Part shown: positions 7,308 to 13,784 of the stretch, piece by piece | Numbering within the stretch: position 1 is the stretch's first letter | How the letters are laid out: every line of letters begins with the position of its first letter | IMG/VR virus record: IMGVR_UViG_3300030419_003407 | Span: 1 to 27,465 of that record | Strand: one strand, 5' to 3' | Origin: a virus | Length of the DNA stretch: 27,465 bases | The notes under the pieces: model-generated | The model's database searches: none | Told to the model about the DNA's origin: nothing | What the model saw: only the letters and a program-made list of their open reading frames with translations | Program-made: the position numbers and the translations under genes

Positions 7308-7683
7308 GTTAACTCTAGCGGCTGTTGCGTTTGACAATAAGTACGATACTTTCAACAAAAACAGAAATAGCGTACTTCTTCACAAAGATTCCCTTCCTAA
7401 TACTTTCCTTCTCTCAGAAGCTAGTATTGATGAGGCACTAGAGAAGCTATGCTCTAAGTATCTTAACTTTCATTTCAAATGGTTAGATATAAACTTAGTT
7501 GATTTTAGAAAATTAGATGACAAGACTTGCGAAGCTATATACTTTACCCAGTTCCCGTACTCGTCAGGATTTAACAGGCTCGGCACTCCGACAAAACTGT
7601 TCGGTTCCGACCTAGAAGAAAAATTAGGAGACTATTATCTTGATACAATCTCAAGACACACCACCAGAAAATTTGTTCTCTGA
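7297..7683 (+). CDS. Unknown protein (128 aa)
   Basis: ATG 7297 lies inside the end of the preceding gene. The N-terminal order (strand LTLAAVAFD, then SVLLHKDSLPNTFLLSEASIDEALEKL, then strand-rich C terminus) faintly resembles the fold order of Nudix proteins. However, the catalytic GX5EX7REUXEEXGU box is absent, so no hydrolase activity should be assumed. There is no signal peptide or membrane span. It overlaps the next gene by 44 bp. Confidence 0.7.
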   Translation: MKIKLTLAAVAFDNKYDTFNKNRNSVLLHKDSLPNTFLLSEASIDEALEKLCSKYLNFHFKWLDINLVDFRKLDDKTCEAIYFTQFPYSSGFNRLGTPTKLFGSDLEEKLGDYYLDTISRHTTRKFVL

Positions 7684-7954
7684 TTCAGCGTACTTTATAT
7701 GCTGGACAGACAAAGAGTCAAAGGATATATTCTTTAAATGCGGATGGGGACAAGAGTTAGAGGATATAGCCAATTTTGCCTTCATGCTTTATAAAATAAA
7801 TAATGGAGAATATGAGGGCAATATACTAGATGTACTAAAACGCCAAACTCAAGACACCAACGACTTGAGCGTTTTCATGGAGTTATACTTAAAATATAAG
7901 AATGATAAAGATTCAGATTTAGTTGTTCCTCCCTCGATGGTACACTTAAAATAA
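7640..7954 (+). CDS. Unknown protein with TTG start (104 aa)
   Basis: I place the start at TTG 7640, because TAGGAG at 7625-7630 is 9 bases upstream. This is the same site used by several ATG genes here, and the next in-frame ATG would remove about 45 residues. It therefore overlaps the upstream gene by 44 bp. The protein is rich in aromatic and acidic residues, with a central helical region (about 40-90). No known motif is seen. Confidence 0.65.
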   Translation: MIQSQDTPPENLFSDSAYFICWTDKESKDIFFKCGWGQELEDIANFAFMLYKINNGEYEGNILDVLKRQTQDTNDLSVFMELYLKYKNDKDSDLVVPPSMVHLK

Positions 7955-7958
7955 TGTG

Positions 7959-7964
7959 TATAAT
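7959..7964 (+). promoter_or_regulatory. Possible -10 element (TATAAT)
   Basis: A perfect TATAAT lies 32 bases before the strong site AAAGGAGG and ATG 7997. No convincing -35 is found at 16-18 bases (GATGGT region), so activity would depend on another contact. It lies just after the stop of the preceding gene, which is where a promoter would be expected. Confidence 0.4.
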
Positions 7965-7996
7965 ATGTAGTAACACCTACCAAAAGGAGGTATTCT

Positions 7997-8644
7997 ATGT
8001 CTGTTAACAAAAAAATAGCTTGGCAAAGCTGGAACGCCGTTGTAGAGGAAATCTACGAAAAGAATACTGAGATAGAAATGCTTGAAGAGCTTTTGCTAGC
8101 TCAAGAGATACAGGAATCTCATGGCGAAATGCCTATAAAATTTATTGATCCAGCACCAAGAGTGATTTACACGCCCTACGGTATGTTTCCAGTTGATTCT
8201 TTCCTGAAGCCTTCAGACAGATGGAATTGCTGGTTGGGTTACACGAATTTTGATATAACCCATACTGTTCAGGATATTTTAGAAGAAACAGAAGGCGTTG
8301 AAGCCATAAAGGTACTAGGAAGATACACTTTTTTTATAGGAGTGGGAAAACTTTTCAATCCTACGGATGTTAGATTAAATATTGAGAACATACTTACCGA
8401 TACTACTCATATAAGTAGCCCTGAAGCTGTCTCCAATGAAATTAGTGACGCAATAGAGTCAATAAAGAGTCAGGTAAGCGCTAAGAGATATTGGTCTATA
8501 TTTGTCTCCTCTGTAGGTGAAATTGATTATATTATGTCTGATGCTCTCGATGAACAGTATCTACATGAGTTAAATAAGTTTGAAGATTTACGTCAAAAAA
8601 TTGGTGGTATTATAATTAGGAGTTCAAATGAACAAAAATATTGA
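7997..8644 (+). CDS. Unknown protein (215 aa)
   Basis: I do not recognise this protein. ATG 7997 has one of the best ribosome binding sites in the window (AAAGGAGG at 7984-7991). The N-terminal 50 residues are a predicted acidic helix, rich in Glu and Leu. The middle contains aromatic-rich segments around the SDRWNCWLGY region, and the C-terminal third is helical again. No signal peptide or membrane span is present. The 3' end overlaps the sigma-like gene by 17 bp, so the two are probably made together; a link to transcription is possible but unproven. Confidence 0.75.
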   Translation: MSVNKKIAWQSWNAVVEEIYEKNTEIEMLEELLLAQEIQESHGEMPIKFIDPAPRVIYTPYGMFPVDSFLKPSDRWNCWLGYTNFDITHTVQDILEETEGVEAIKVLGRYTFFIGVGKLFNPTDVRLNIENILTDTTHISSPEAVSNEISDAIESIKSQVSAKRYWSIFVSSVGEIDYIMSDALDEQYLHELNKFEDLRQKIGGIIIRSSNEQKY

Positions 8645-9074
8645 TGAAGCTGTTAAGAATATTGATTACAAAAGAATTATGGATAAAGTTTGCTCGAAGT
8701 ATAGCAGATATGTTGACGAAGACGACCTGTCTTCAATCAGGCTACACACTTTGTGGCAATGTTTAAATAAATTCGATCCAGAAAGAAAGGTTAAATTCAC
8801 TACTTATCTTTATCAGCAACTCACATTTGCTATAAAGAATCATCTTAAAAAGCAGAGGAGGGAATATACAAATATTCCGTTCTCCGTGCGTCAGCGTCAA
8901 GATGTAGACATTGACATTGCTTTGCTAGATATGCCTAAAGAAATGGCTAAACTAATTGAGCAAAAATATGTTTCTCGAATGACCATGAATGAAATTGGCG
9001 AAGCGAACGGCTATAGCCGTGAAACCGCCAGAAGAAGATTAAAGAAAGCGGTTGAATACTACAAAAGCACCTAA
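8628..9074 (+). CDS. Sigma-factor-like protein (phage sigma, regions 2 and 4)
   Basis: This 148-residue protein has two blocks typical of small sigma70-family factors. The first is a region-2-like segment (about 28-75: YVDEDDLSS, then LWQCLNKFDPERKVKFTTYLYQQ), where core RNA polymerase and the -10 element are normally contacted. The second is a region-4-like helix-turn-helix (about 108-145: LIEQKYVSRMTMNEIGEANG, then SRETARRRLKKA), which reads like a -35 or co-activator contact. In T4-type phages an equivalently small sigma directs late transcription. A late-gene role here is inferred only; I did not find T4-type TATAAATA late promoters in the intergenic spaces. ATG 8628 is preceded by AGGAG. 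Confidence 0.8.
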   Translation: MNKNIDEAVKNIDYKRIMDKVCSKYSRYVDEDDLSSIRLHTLWQCLNKFDPERKVKFTTYLYQQLTFAIKNHLKKQRREYTNIPFSVRQRQDVDIDIALLDMPKEMAKLIEQKYVSRMTMNEIGEANGYSRETARRRLKKAVEYYKST

Positions 9075-9709
9075 TGCGTATAGAACTACTTTGCAATGAA
9101 CCAAAATACCCAGATATACTGGCTTGCATATTTGAGGGCAGCGAGAAAAGAGTCGATCAAATATGTACGCCTTCTGGGATAGTTCCTAGAATTGACGAAT
9201 CTTTCATTCGTGAATACTGCAACTTTTCTGGCATAGTAGATTTTCCATATGGTATTTCTGAAACCCGCATAAGAGTGCATGAAATATTGCTATGCGAAAA
9301 ACGTGGCATAAAAACAATAGACCTTGTAATAAACAGGCATGACCTAGAAAGCTCCAATCTTTTTGCTATAAGGAAGGACTTTAAGACCTGCTATGAAGCC
9401 TGCAAGGTCAATAAAATCCACATAAGGCCGGTAATAGAATATAGATTAGCAGAGACTATGTTCATTGAAGAGTTATGCTTTTCTCTCAGGGAAAATGGAG
9501 CTTCTGAAATAATACTAGGCACAGGCTCTATGGTTGATGATGTGCTAGACAATATTATATCATCGAAGCTAATAGAAGATAAATTAGGTCTTCCCGTCAT
9601 AAGTTGTTCGCCCATCCTATCTAACGACCATTATAATATGTTTTATGAATCAAAAATACATGGAATTAGGGTAAAGTCTTACAAGATACTCGATAATTTT
9701 GTGTATTAG
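9074..9709 (+). CDS. Deoxyribose-phosphate-aldolase-like TIM barrel protein, probably lacking the Schiff-base lysine
   Basis: The 211-residue protein follows the DeoC order: VDFPYG (55-60), then GIKTIDLVINRHDLES (78-93, keeping the family Asp at 83), RPVIEYRL (118-125), then NGASEIILGTGS (141-152). In true aldolases the last segment reads GADFxKTSTG, with the Lys that forms the Schiff base. Here that position is Ile147, and the second barrel lysine is not evident either. The normal reaction (deoxyribose 5-phosphate to acetaldehyde and glyceraldehyde 3-phosphate) is therefore doubtful. A changed reaction or a binding role is more likely. The start overlaps the sigma gene stop by one base (TAATG). 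Alternative: another aldolase-fold family. Confidence 0.65.
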   Translation: MRIELLCNEPKYPDILACIFEGSEKRVDQICTPSGIVPRIDESFIREYCNFSGIVDFPYGISETRIRVHEILLCEKRGIKTIDLVINRHDLESSNLFAIRKDFKTCYEACKVNKIHIRPVIEYRLAETMFIEELCFSLRENGASEIILGTGSMVDDVLDNIISSKLIEDKLGLPVISCSPILSNDHYNMFYESKIHGIRVKSYKILDNFVY

Positions 9710-9778
9710 ATATTAGGAACTGGACTCTTTCGGATAATTGTGGGAACATATTCATTTTTCGTATAGGAGTCATATATC

Positions 9779-10438
9779 ATGGCAGTTCCAAGTGGACATC
9801 ACATCTTTCCTTATGCCAACGTGCAAACTCAGGGTGGTACTATCTTAAACAATAATAGTACCAGTACAGATAGAATCACTAAGGCTTTTGAAATTCTTAC
9901 CGCAGTTGCTGACGCAGCTGACACTAACACTCTCCCTAAGATTACCGCCAGCGGAATCTATAACGTACACAAACCTCTTACGGGCGGAACATTCGCCTAT
10001 TCTGAAGCAGGCAAGTACGTTCTATCTCGTGTTTCTGACACGCTTTCTGGGGCAGCTAATACTAAGCTTCTCTTTATGGGCGCTGGACAGAGAAAAGCTA
10101 TTCCAAGATTCCAAGGCGATTATGGGGCTAAGCTCCTTACTGCTTGGAGACAAAATCAGTTTAGCTGGTTAGGTACTCTTGATAGTGGTGCTAAGATCAC
10201 CAACATGAGAACTCAATGGTTGAATAGCGGTGGTACAGCGGCTGCTTCCCCAGCTACCTTAAATGGTACAAATATGTGGGATCCAACCGCTGGCGCTACA
10301 TCCGCTAATAGCGATAGCGCAGCTAATCCTACCCGTGCCGTACCGGGTGAATTCGTTATGAAAGTTGACTTTGTTACCATCGACATCGGAGCCGGTGCTG
10401 GTGACTTCTTCGACTACAAGCCAATCACTGGTATGTAA
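9779..10438 (+). CDS. Probable virion structural protein (219 aa), highly expressed
   Basis: Composition is typical of a phage structural protein: rich in Ala, Gly, Thr, Ser and Asn, with no cysteine, charged clusters or membrane span. It has long Thr/Asn/Gly loops (about 150-190) and a glycine-rich C-terminal end. Codon choice is visibly more uniform (many GCT, GTT, CTT, ACC) than in neighbouring genes, as expected of an abundant product. It has TAGGAG at 9764-9769 and is followed 7 bases after its stop by a strong terminator. The 69-bp upstream gap (9710-9778) holds only a possible GATAAT (9733-9738) without a good -35. Head-decoration, tail or other capsid roles cannot be separated by eye. 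Confidence 0.65.
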   Translation: MAVPSGHHIFPYANVQTQGGTILNNNSTSTDRITKAFEILTAVADAADTNTLPKITASGIYNVHKPLTGGTFAYSEAGKYVLSRVSDTLSGAANTKLLFMGAGQRKAIPRFQGDYGAKLLTAWRQNQFSWLGTLDSGAKITNMRTQWLNSGGTAAASPATLNGTNMWDPTAGATSANSDSAANPTRAVPGEFVMKVDFVTIDIGAGAGDFFDYKPITGM

Positions 10439-10445
10439 TAATTCC

Positions 10446-10480
10446 GAGGGGGAGTTAACTCTCCCCCTCTTTATTTCTTT
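10446..10480 (+). terminator. Strong GC-rich rho-independent terminator
   Basis: GAGGGGGAG (10446-10454) pairs perfectly with CTCCCCCTC (10461-10469) around loop TTAACT, followed by a T-rich run (10470-10480). It closes the structural gene and separates it from the membrane/coiled-coil gene, which begins 17 bases later. Confidence 0.93.
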
Positions 10481-10497
10481 CACGAGGGGAAAACCCT

Positions 10498-10779
10498 ATG
10501 GACTGGGCATCAATCAACGATATAGCACAACTAATAGGCTTAATAGCACTACCTGCGATAGGCTGGGTTTTTCACACAGTTACAAAGCACGGGAGTAAGT
10601 TAATCATGTTAGAGGAGAAAGTTAACGACTCTATCCAAAGAAGAATGGATTCTTTAGAAAATAAGGTTGATGGATTAGAGGTAAAGATAGATAATAAGAT
10701 AGACAAATTAGAAGATTCGCTTCATCAAACTCAGCTAGACGTTGCTGAGAAGATACTAAAAGCGATCAATAACAAATAG
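10498..10779 (+). CDS. Membrane-anchored coiled-coil protein (93 aa)
   Basis: A hydrophobic segment (about residues 8-27) is followed by a long charged helix (about 35-90) with regular Leu/Val/Ile heptads, for example MLEEKVNDSI and NKVDGLEVKIDNKIDKLEDS. This topology matches small phage lysis-accessory or hemolysin-XhlA-like proteins, but also simple trimeric membrane tethers, so function is open. GAGGGG at 10484-10489 precedes ATG 10498. As it follows a strong terminator with no visible promoter, it must rely on read-through or an unseen start site. Confidence 0.7.
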   Translation: MDWASINDIAQLIGLIALPAIGWVFHTVTKHGSKLIMLEEKVNDSIQRRMDSLENKVDGLEVKIDNKIDKLEDSLHQTQLDVAEKILKAINNK

Positions 10780-10789
10780 GAGTTTTTTT

Positions 10790-10981
10790 ATGGCAAACAA
10801 AGAAGAAGTACTGCAAATGTTGGATGCTATCAATGGCGGCACATATAACCGTCGTGATTTAGCTAGGGTCTTTGAAAGCATGGTTGAAGCACTAGGTTTT
10901 GCACCTGCACCTGCTCCCGCACCAGCCCCTGTAGAGGAGCCGGAGGTTAATGACGATGAGCCAAATTTTTCCAACGACTAA
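10790..10981 (+). CDS. Small unknown protein with Ala-Pro linker and acidic tail (63 aa)
   Basis: The N-terminal half (1-36) looks like a compact helical domain (MANKEEVLQMLDAIN, then RRDLARVFESMVEALGF). It is followed by an Ala-Pro repeat (residues about 38-47) and an acidic tail ending in NFSND. Such a layout suits a small domain tethered by a stiff linker to a partner. The repeat is encoded by varied GCN-CCN codons (about 10902-10931), so it is not a simple DNA slippage tract. AGGAG precedes ATG 10790. No known family is recognised. Confidence 0.7.
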   Translation: MANKEEVLQMLDAINGGTYNRRDLARVFESMVEALGFAPAPAPAPAPVEEPEVNDDEPNFSND

Positions 10982-11005
10982 TGAGACGAAAATAAATCTT
11001 TTGTC

Positions 11006-11034
11006 TTGCAAATCGACACAACGACACGTATAAT
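11006..11034 (+). promoter_or_regulatory. Near-consensus sigma70-type promoter TTGCAA-N17-TATAAT (nrd unit)
   Basis: TTGCAA at 11006-11011, an exact 17-base spacer, and a perfect TATAAT at 11029-11034. The spacer holds a direct repeat of CGACAC (11014-11019 and 11022-11027) that could be an operator. The same hexamer recurs at 11088-11093 within the leader. The -35 and spacing match the promoter at 6747-6775. Confidence 0.8.
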
Positions 11035-11040
11035 AAAAAT

Positions 11041-11177
11041 GTTCGGAGACTAATGAAGCCCAGCTCTTAAAGCAAAAGCAGGCTAAACGACACTTTCTCC
11101 GGCTTGCCGAAAGGCACAGGATTCATCAAGATTTACTTGCTCTGTTACCTGTTTTTTTATAAGTGTCGTTTTTTTTG
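11041..11177 (+). ncRNA. Structured nrd leader RNA or small RNA
   Basis: Starting about 6 bases after the -10, this non-coding stretch contains several complementary pairs: CGGAGA (11044-11049) with TCTCCG (11096-11101); AGCC (11057-11060) with GGCT (11081-11084); TGCC-GAAA-GGCA (11105-11116), a tetraloop hairpin; ACAGG (11116-11120) with CCTGT (11147-11151); and AACGACACTT (11086-11095) with AAGTGTCGTT (11161-11170). The 5' strand of the last pair lies in the loop closed by the first. The RNA can therefore fold as a pseudoknot or switch between two forms, the second ending in a terminator-like T-run just before nrdA. I could not match it to a known riboswitch class. It may be an attenuator, a riboswitch-like leader or a free small RNA. 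Confidence 0.6.
11086..11177 (+). terminator. Terminator-like long stem and T-run before nrdA (attenuator candidate)
   Basis: A 10-bp perfect stem (11086-11095 with 11161-11170) closes a 65-base branched loop and is followed by TTTTTT, so eight T in a row with the end of the stem. The large loop makes it atypical for an ordinary terminator, but the position 27 bases before the nrdA start suits conditional termination. Confidence 0.5.
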
Positions 11178-11202
11178 TACCCCTTTTTACAACAGTGAGA
11201 GC

Positions 11203-13650
11203 ATGAGCCAGAATATAAAAATTAAAAAAAGAAACGGTCGTTTAGAAGAAGTAAATTTAGACAAAGTTAATAAATGTGTAGAGAGGGCATGCGAAGGATT
11301 AGAAGACGTTTCAGTTAGTGAAGTAGTTCTAGACGCAAGTCTTCAGTTATATAACAAAATTCCGACAGCTGAAATTAACAAGGCGCTCATTCTTTCCGCT
11401 AGATCAAAGATTGAAAAAGAACCGAACTATGCCTATGTTGCTGCGCGCATGCTGTTAAGCAATCTTTATAAGGAAGTCTTTGGCGAATCAGTAGATGTAG
11501 ACAGTTTTGAAGATCAGTATAAGAAATCTTTTATACGCAACACCAAAAAGCTAGTCAAGGAAGAACGTCTTAGCGAAAGACTTTTATCTTACGATCTTGA
11601 TGTTATAGCCGAAGCTATCAACCCTGCGCGCGACCATTTATTCAAATACCTCGGTATCCAGACACTTTATGATAGATATTTCATACACTTAGAGGGTCGC
11701 AGGATGGAAACACCTCAAGCCTTCTACATGAGGGTAGCTATGGGTCTGTGTCTATCAGAAGAGAATAAAGAGCAGAAGGCAATAGAAATATATAACATGA
11801 TGTCTGAGTTCAGATATTCACCCTCAACTCCCACTCTATTCAATAGCGGCACACGCAGATCACAGCTCTCGTCTTGCTACTTGAGTACTGTTGGTGATTC
11901 TATCGACGGTATATTTGGTACTCTTCATGGTCAGGCAAGGCTTTCTAAATATGCTGGTGGTCTTGGTGTGGACTGGTCTGCGGTCAGAGCTACGGGCGGT
12001 TACATCAAGGGAACCAACGGCAACTCTACTGGTTTAGTGCCTTGGCTTAAAATATTCAATGATTTGCTCGTAGCTGTCAATCAGGGTGGCAAGCGCAAAG
12101 GCGCTGGATGCGCATACATAGAACCTTGGCACTTGGATATAGAAGACTTCTTGGAGTTAAGAAAAAACACCGGAGATGATCGCAGGAGATGTCACGACAT
12201 GAACACAGCCCTCTGGATTCCAGATGAATTCATGTTGGCTGTAAAGAAGAATCAAAATTGGTATCTTTTTGATCCCTCTGAATGTAGAGAGCTGCATGAT
12301 ACCTACGGTAAAGAGTTTAGCAAGTATTATAAAAAGTATAAGAAGTTAGCCGATGCTGGGGAACTAAAGAATCACAGGGTCATAAATGCAAAAGACCTCT
12401 GGAAGAAAATGCTCACAGCCCTATATGAAACGGGTCATCCTTGGATCACATTTAAAGACCCATCCAATATTAGATACTCTAATAAACATGAAGGTGTAGT
12501 TCACTCCTCTAATTTATGTACAGAGATACTGCTACATACATCCCCAACCGAGTACGATGAGGGCAATGTTATTAAAGTTGGAGAGACAGCAGTTTGTAAC
12601 TTAGCTAGCATAAATTTGGCATCACACTTGAAGGTTCGTACAATAGATTGGAAGAAACTACAAAAAACTGTCGAGGTAGCTGTTAGAGGTCTGGATAATG
12701 TAATTAATTTGAACTTTTATCCAACAGAAGAAGCAAAGAAGGCCAACTTAAAACATAGACCTGTTGGCCTCGGTATAATGGGGACACATGATGTATTACA
12801 TAAGCTAGGAATACCCTATAATTCCAAGGATGCAGTTGTTATATGTGGCAAAATTCAAGAGTTCATTTCTATGTATGCAATCAAGACATCTGCGATGTTA
12901 GCTAAGGAAAAGGGCGCATACCCCTCTTTTGAGGGCTCCGAATGGAGCAACGGCAATTTTCCAATAGATACTTACTGCGATTTAATGAACCAGAGAGACC
13001 CTCAAAGGTCAGATAATGTGTATAAGAAAGAGGACTTCGAGAACTCAACCGAAGAGTGGGATGAGGTTAGGGAATTAGTGAGAAGGCACGGCATGCGTAA
13101 TAGCAACGTCATGGCAATCGCTCCTACTGCAACCATCTCGTATATTCAAGGTTGTTCTCAGTCTATTGAGCCAGATTACTCTGTTCTTTATGTGTACTCA
13201 ACACTTAGTGGGGAGTTCACTATGGTCAATGAACACTTTGTTGCAATGGCCAAGAAGAAGGGTATTTGGTGCCAAGAGCTAGTAGATGCTCTAAAAACTG
13301 CCGATGGCGATGTCATGGCGGTTGATCTGGATGAGGATATTCAGAGAGAATTTGTTAGCGCTTTTGATATAGAACCAGAAATTTTGATTGAGGCTGCGGC
13401 TGAAAGACAAAAGTGGATTGATATGGGTCAGTCACTTAACCTTTACAATAAGCATGACAGTCTCAAGTTTTTGAATGATCTTTATTTCAATGCTTGGGAG
13501 AGTGGTCTTAAAACTACTTACTATTTAAGAGGTAAGGCCGCAACTAGAGTAGAGAAATCGACAGTCAGCTTTAAGTCTACTGAAGAGCCAGAAGGCGAAG
13601 AGATCAAAGCATGCTCCGTCCTAGATCCCGGATGTGAGAGTTGTCAATGA
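11203..13650 (+). CDS. nrdA: Class I ribonucleoside-diphosphate reductase, large (alpha) subunit
   Basis: This subunit makes deoxyribonucleotides from ribonucleoside diphosphates for phage DNA synthesis. The 815-residue protein starts with an ATP-cone (about 5-92), the allosteric activity site. The catalytic set is complete: Cys225 in SSCYLS, NLCTE with Asn437, Cys439 (thiyl radical) and Glu441, and Cys465 in VCNLASIN. A Tyr-Tyr pair for radical transfer is present in KTTYYLRG, and the C terminus has the redox pair Cys811/Cys814. ATG 11203 begins the ATP-cone; the open frame back to 11104 runs through the leader T-run and has no homologous character. Its stop overlaps a 45-codon gene (ATGA). 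It partners with the NrdB encoded at 13771. Confidence 0.96.
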   Translation: MSQNIKIKKRNGRLEEVNLDKVNKCVERACEGLEDVSVSEVVLDASLQLYNKIPTAEINKALILSARSKIEKEPNYAYVAARMLLSNLYKEVFGESVDVDSFEDQYKKSFIRNTKKLVKEERLSERLLSYDLDVIAEAINPARDHLFKYLGIQTLYDRYFIHLEGRRMETPQAFYMRVAMGLCLSEENKEQKAIEIYNMMSEFRYSPSTPTLFNSGTRRSQLSSCYLSTVGDSIDGIFGTLHGQARLSKYAGGLGVDWSAVRATGGYIKGTNGNSTGLVPWLKIFNDLLVAVNQGGKRKGAGCAYIEPWHLDIEDFLELRKNTGDDRRRCHDMNTALWIPDEFMLAVKKNQNWYLFDPSECRELHDTYGKEFSKYYKKYKKLADAGELKNHRVINAKDLWKKMLTALYETGHPWITFKDPSNIRYSNKHEGVVHSSNLCTEILLHTSPTEYDEGNVIKVGETAVCNLASINLASHLKVRTIDWKKLQKTVEVAVRGLDNVINLNFYPTEEAKKANLKHRPVGLGIMGTHDVLHKLGIPYNSKDAVVICGKIQEFISMYAIKTSAMLAKEKGAYPSFEGSEWSNGNFPIDTYCDLMNQRDPQRSDNVYKKEDFENSTEEWDEVRELVRRHGMRNSNVMAIAPTATISYIQGCSQSIEPDYSVLYVYSTLSGEFTMVNEHFVAMAKKKGIWCQELVDALKTADGDVMAVDLDEDIQREFVSAFDIEPEILIEAAAERQKWIDMGQSLNLYNKHDSLKFLNDLYFNAWESGLKTTYYLRGKAATRVEKSTVSFKSTEEPEGEEIKACSVLDPGCESCQ

Positions 13651-13784
13651 GATTTATAGAATTTAAACAAAGTGAAACATCCCCTACAAAATATAGGCTA
13701 GAGCTTAATATTAAAGAGGCAGAAGAAGTCAAAGAACTATTGCAACAGATAATTGAAAGATTGAATAATAATGAAGAAAAGTAA
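13647..13784 (+). CDS. Small unknown protein between nrdA and nrdB (45 aa)
   Basis: ATG 13647 overlaps the nrdA stop (ATGA), and the TAA at 13782-13784 lies inside nrdB, so the frame bridges the whole gap between the two subunit genes. The peptide starts with a strand-like MRFIEFKQSE and continues as a charged amphipathic helix (about 21-44: NIKEAEEVKELLQQIIERLN). It may be a small regulator of the reductase, or simply a coupling gene that delivers ribosomes to nrdB, whose own binding site is weak. No family is recognised. Confidence 0.65.
   Translation: MRFIEFKQSETSPTKYRLELNIKEAEEVKELLQQIIERLNNNEEK

Noticed and set aside
7297-7683. Nudix hydrolase
   Set aside because: The catalytic Nudix box is missing, so only a vague fold-order similarity remains.
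10902-10931. Microsatellite or CRISPR-like repeat
   Set aside because: The Ala-Pro repeat uses varied codons and is coding; no spacer-repeat array exists in the window.
10756-10974. Gly-Ala-rich antisense reading frame
   Set aside because: It is only the complement of the Ala-Pro linker and has no binding site or support.
11041-11177. Known riboswitch, hammerhead ribozyme or group I intron in the nrd leader
   Set aside because: The conserved core sequences of cobalamin, SAM, preQ1, glutamine and hammerhead elements were not seen, and nrdA is uninterrupted.
11104-11202. N-terminal extension of NrdA through the leader
   Set aside because: The extra 33 residues run over the T-run and are unlike any ATP-cone; the true start is ATG 11203.
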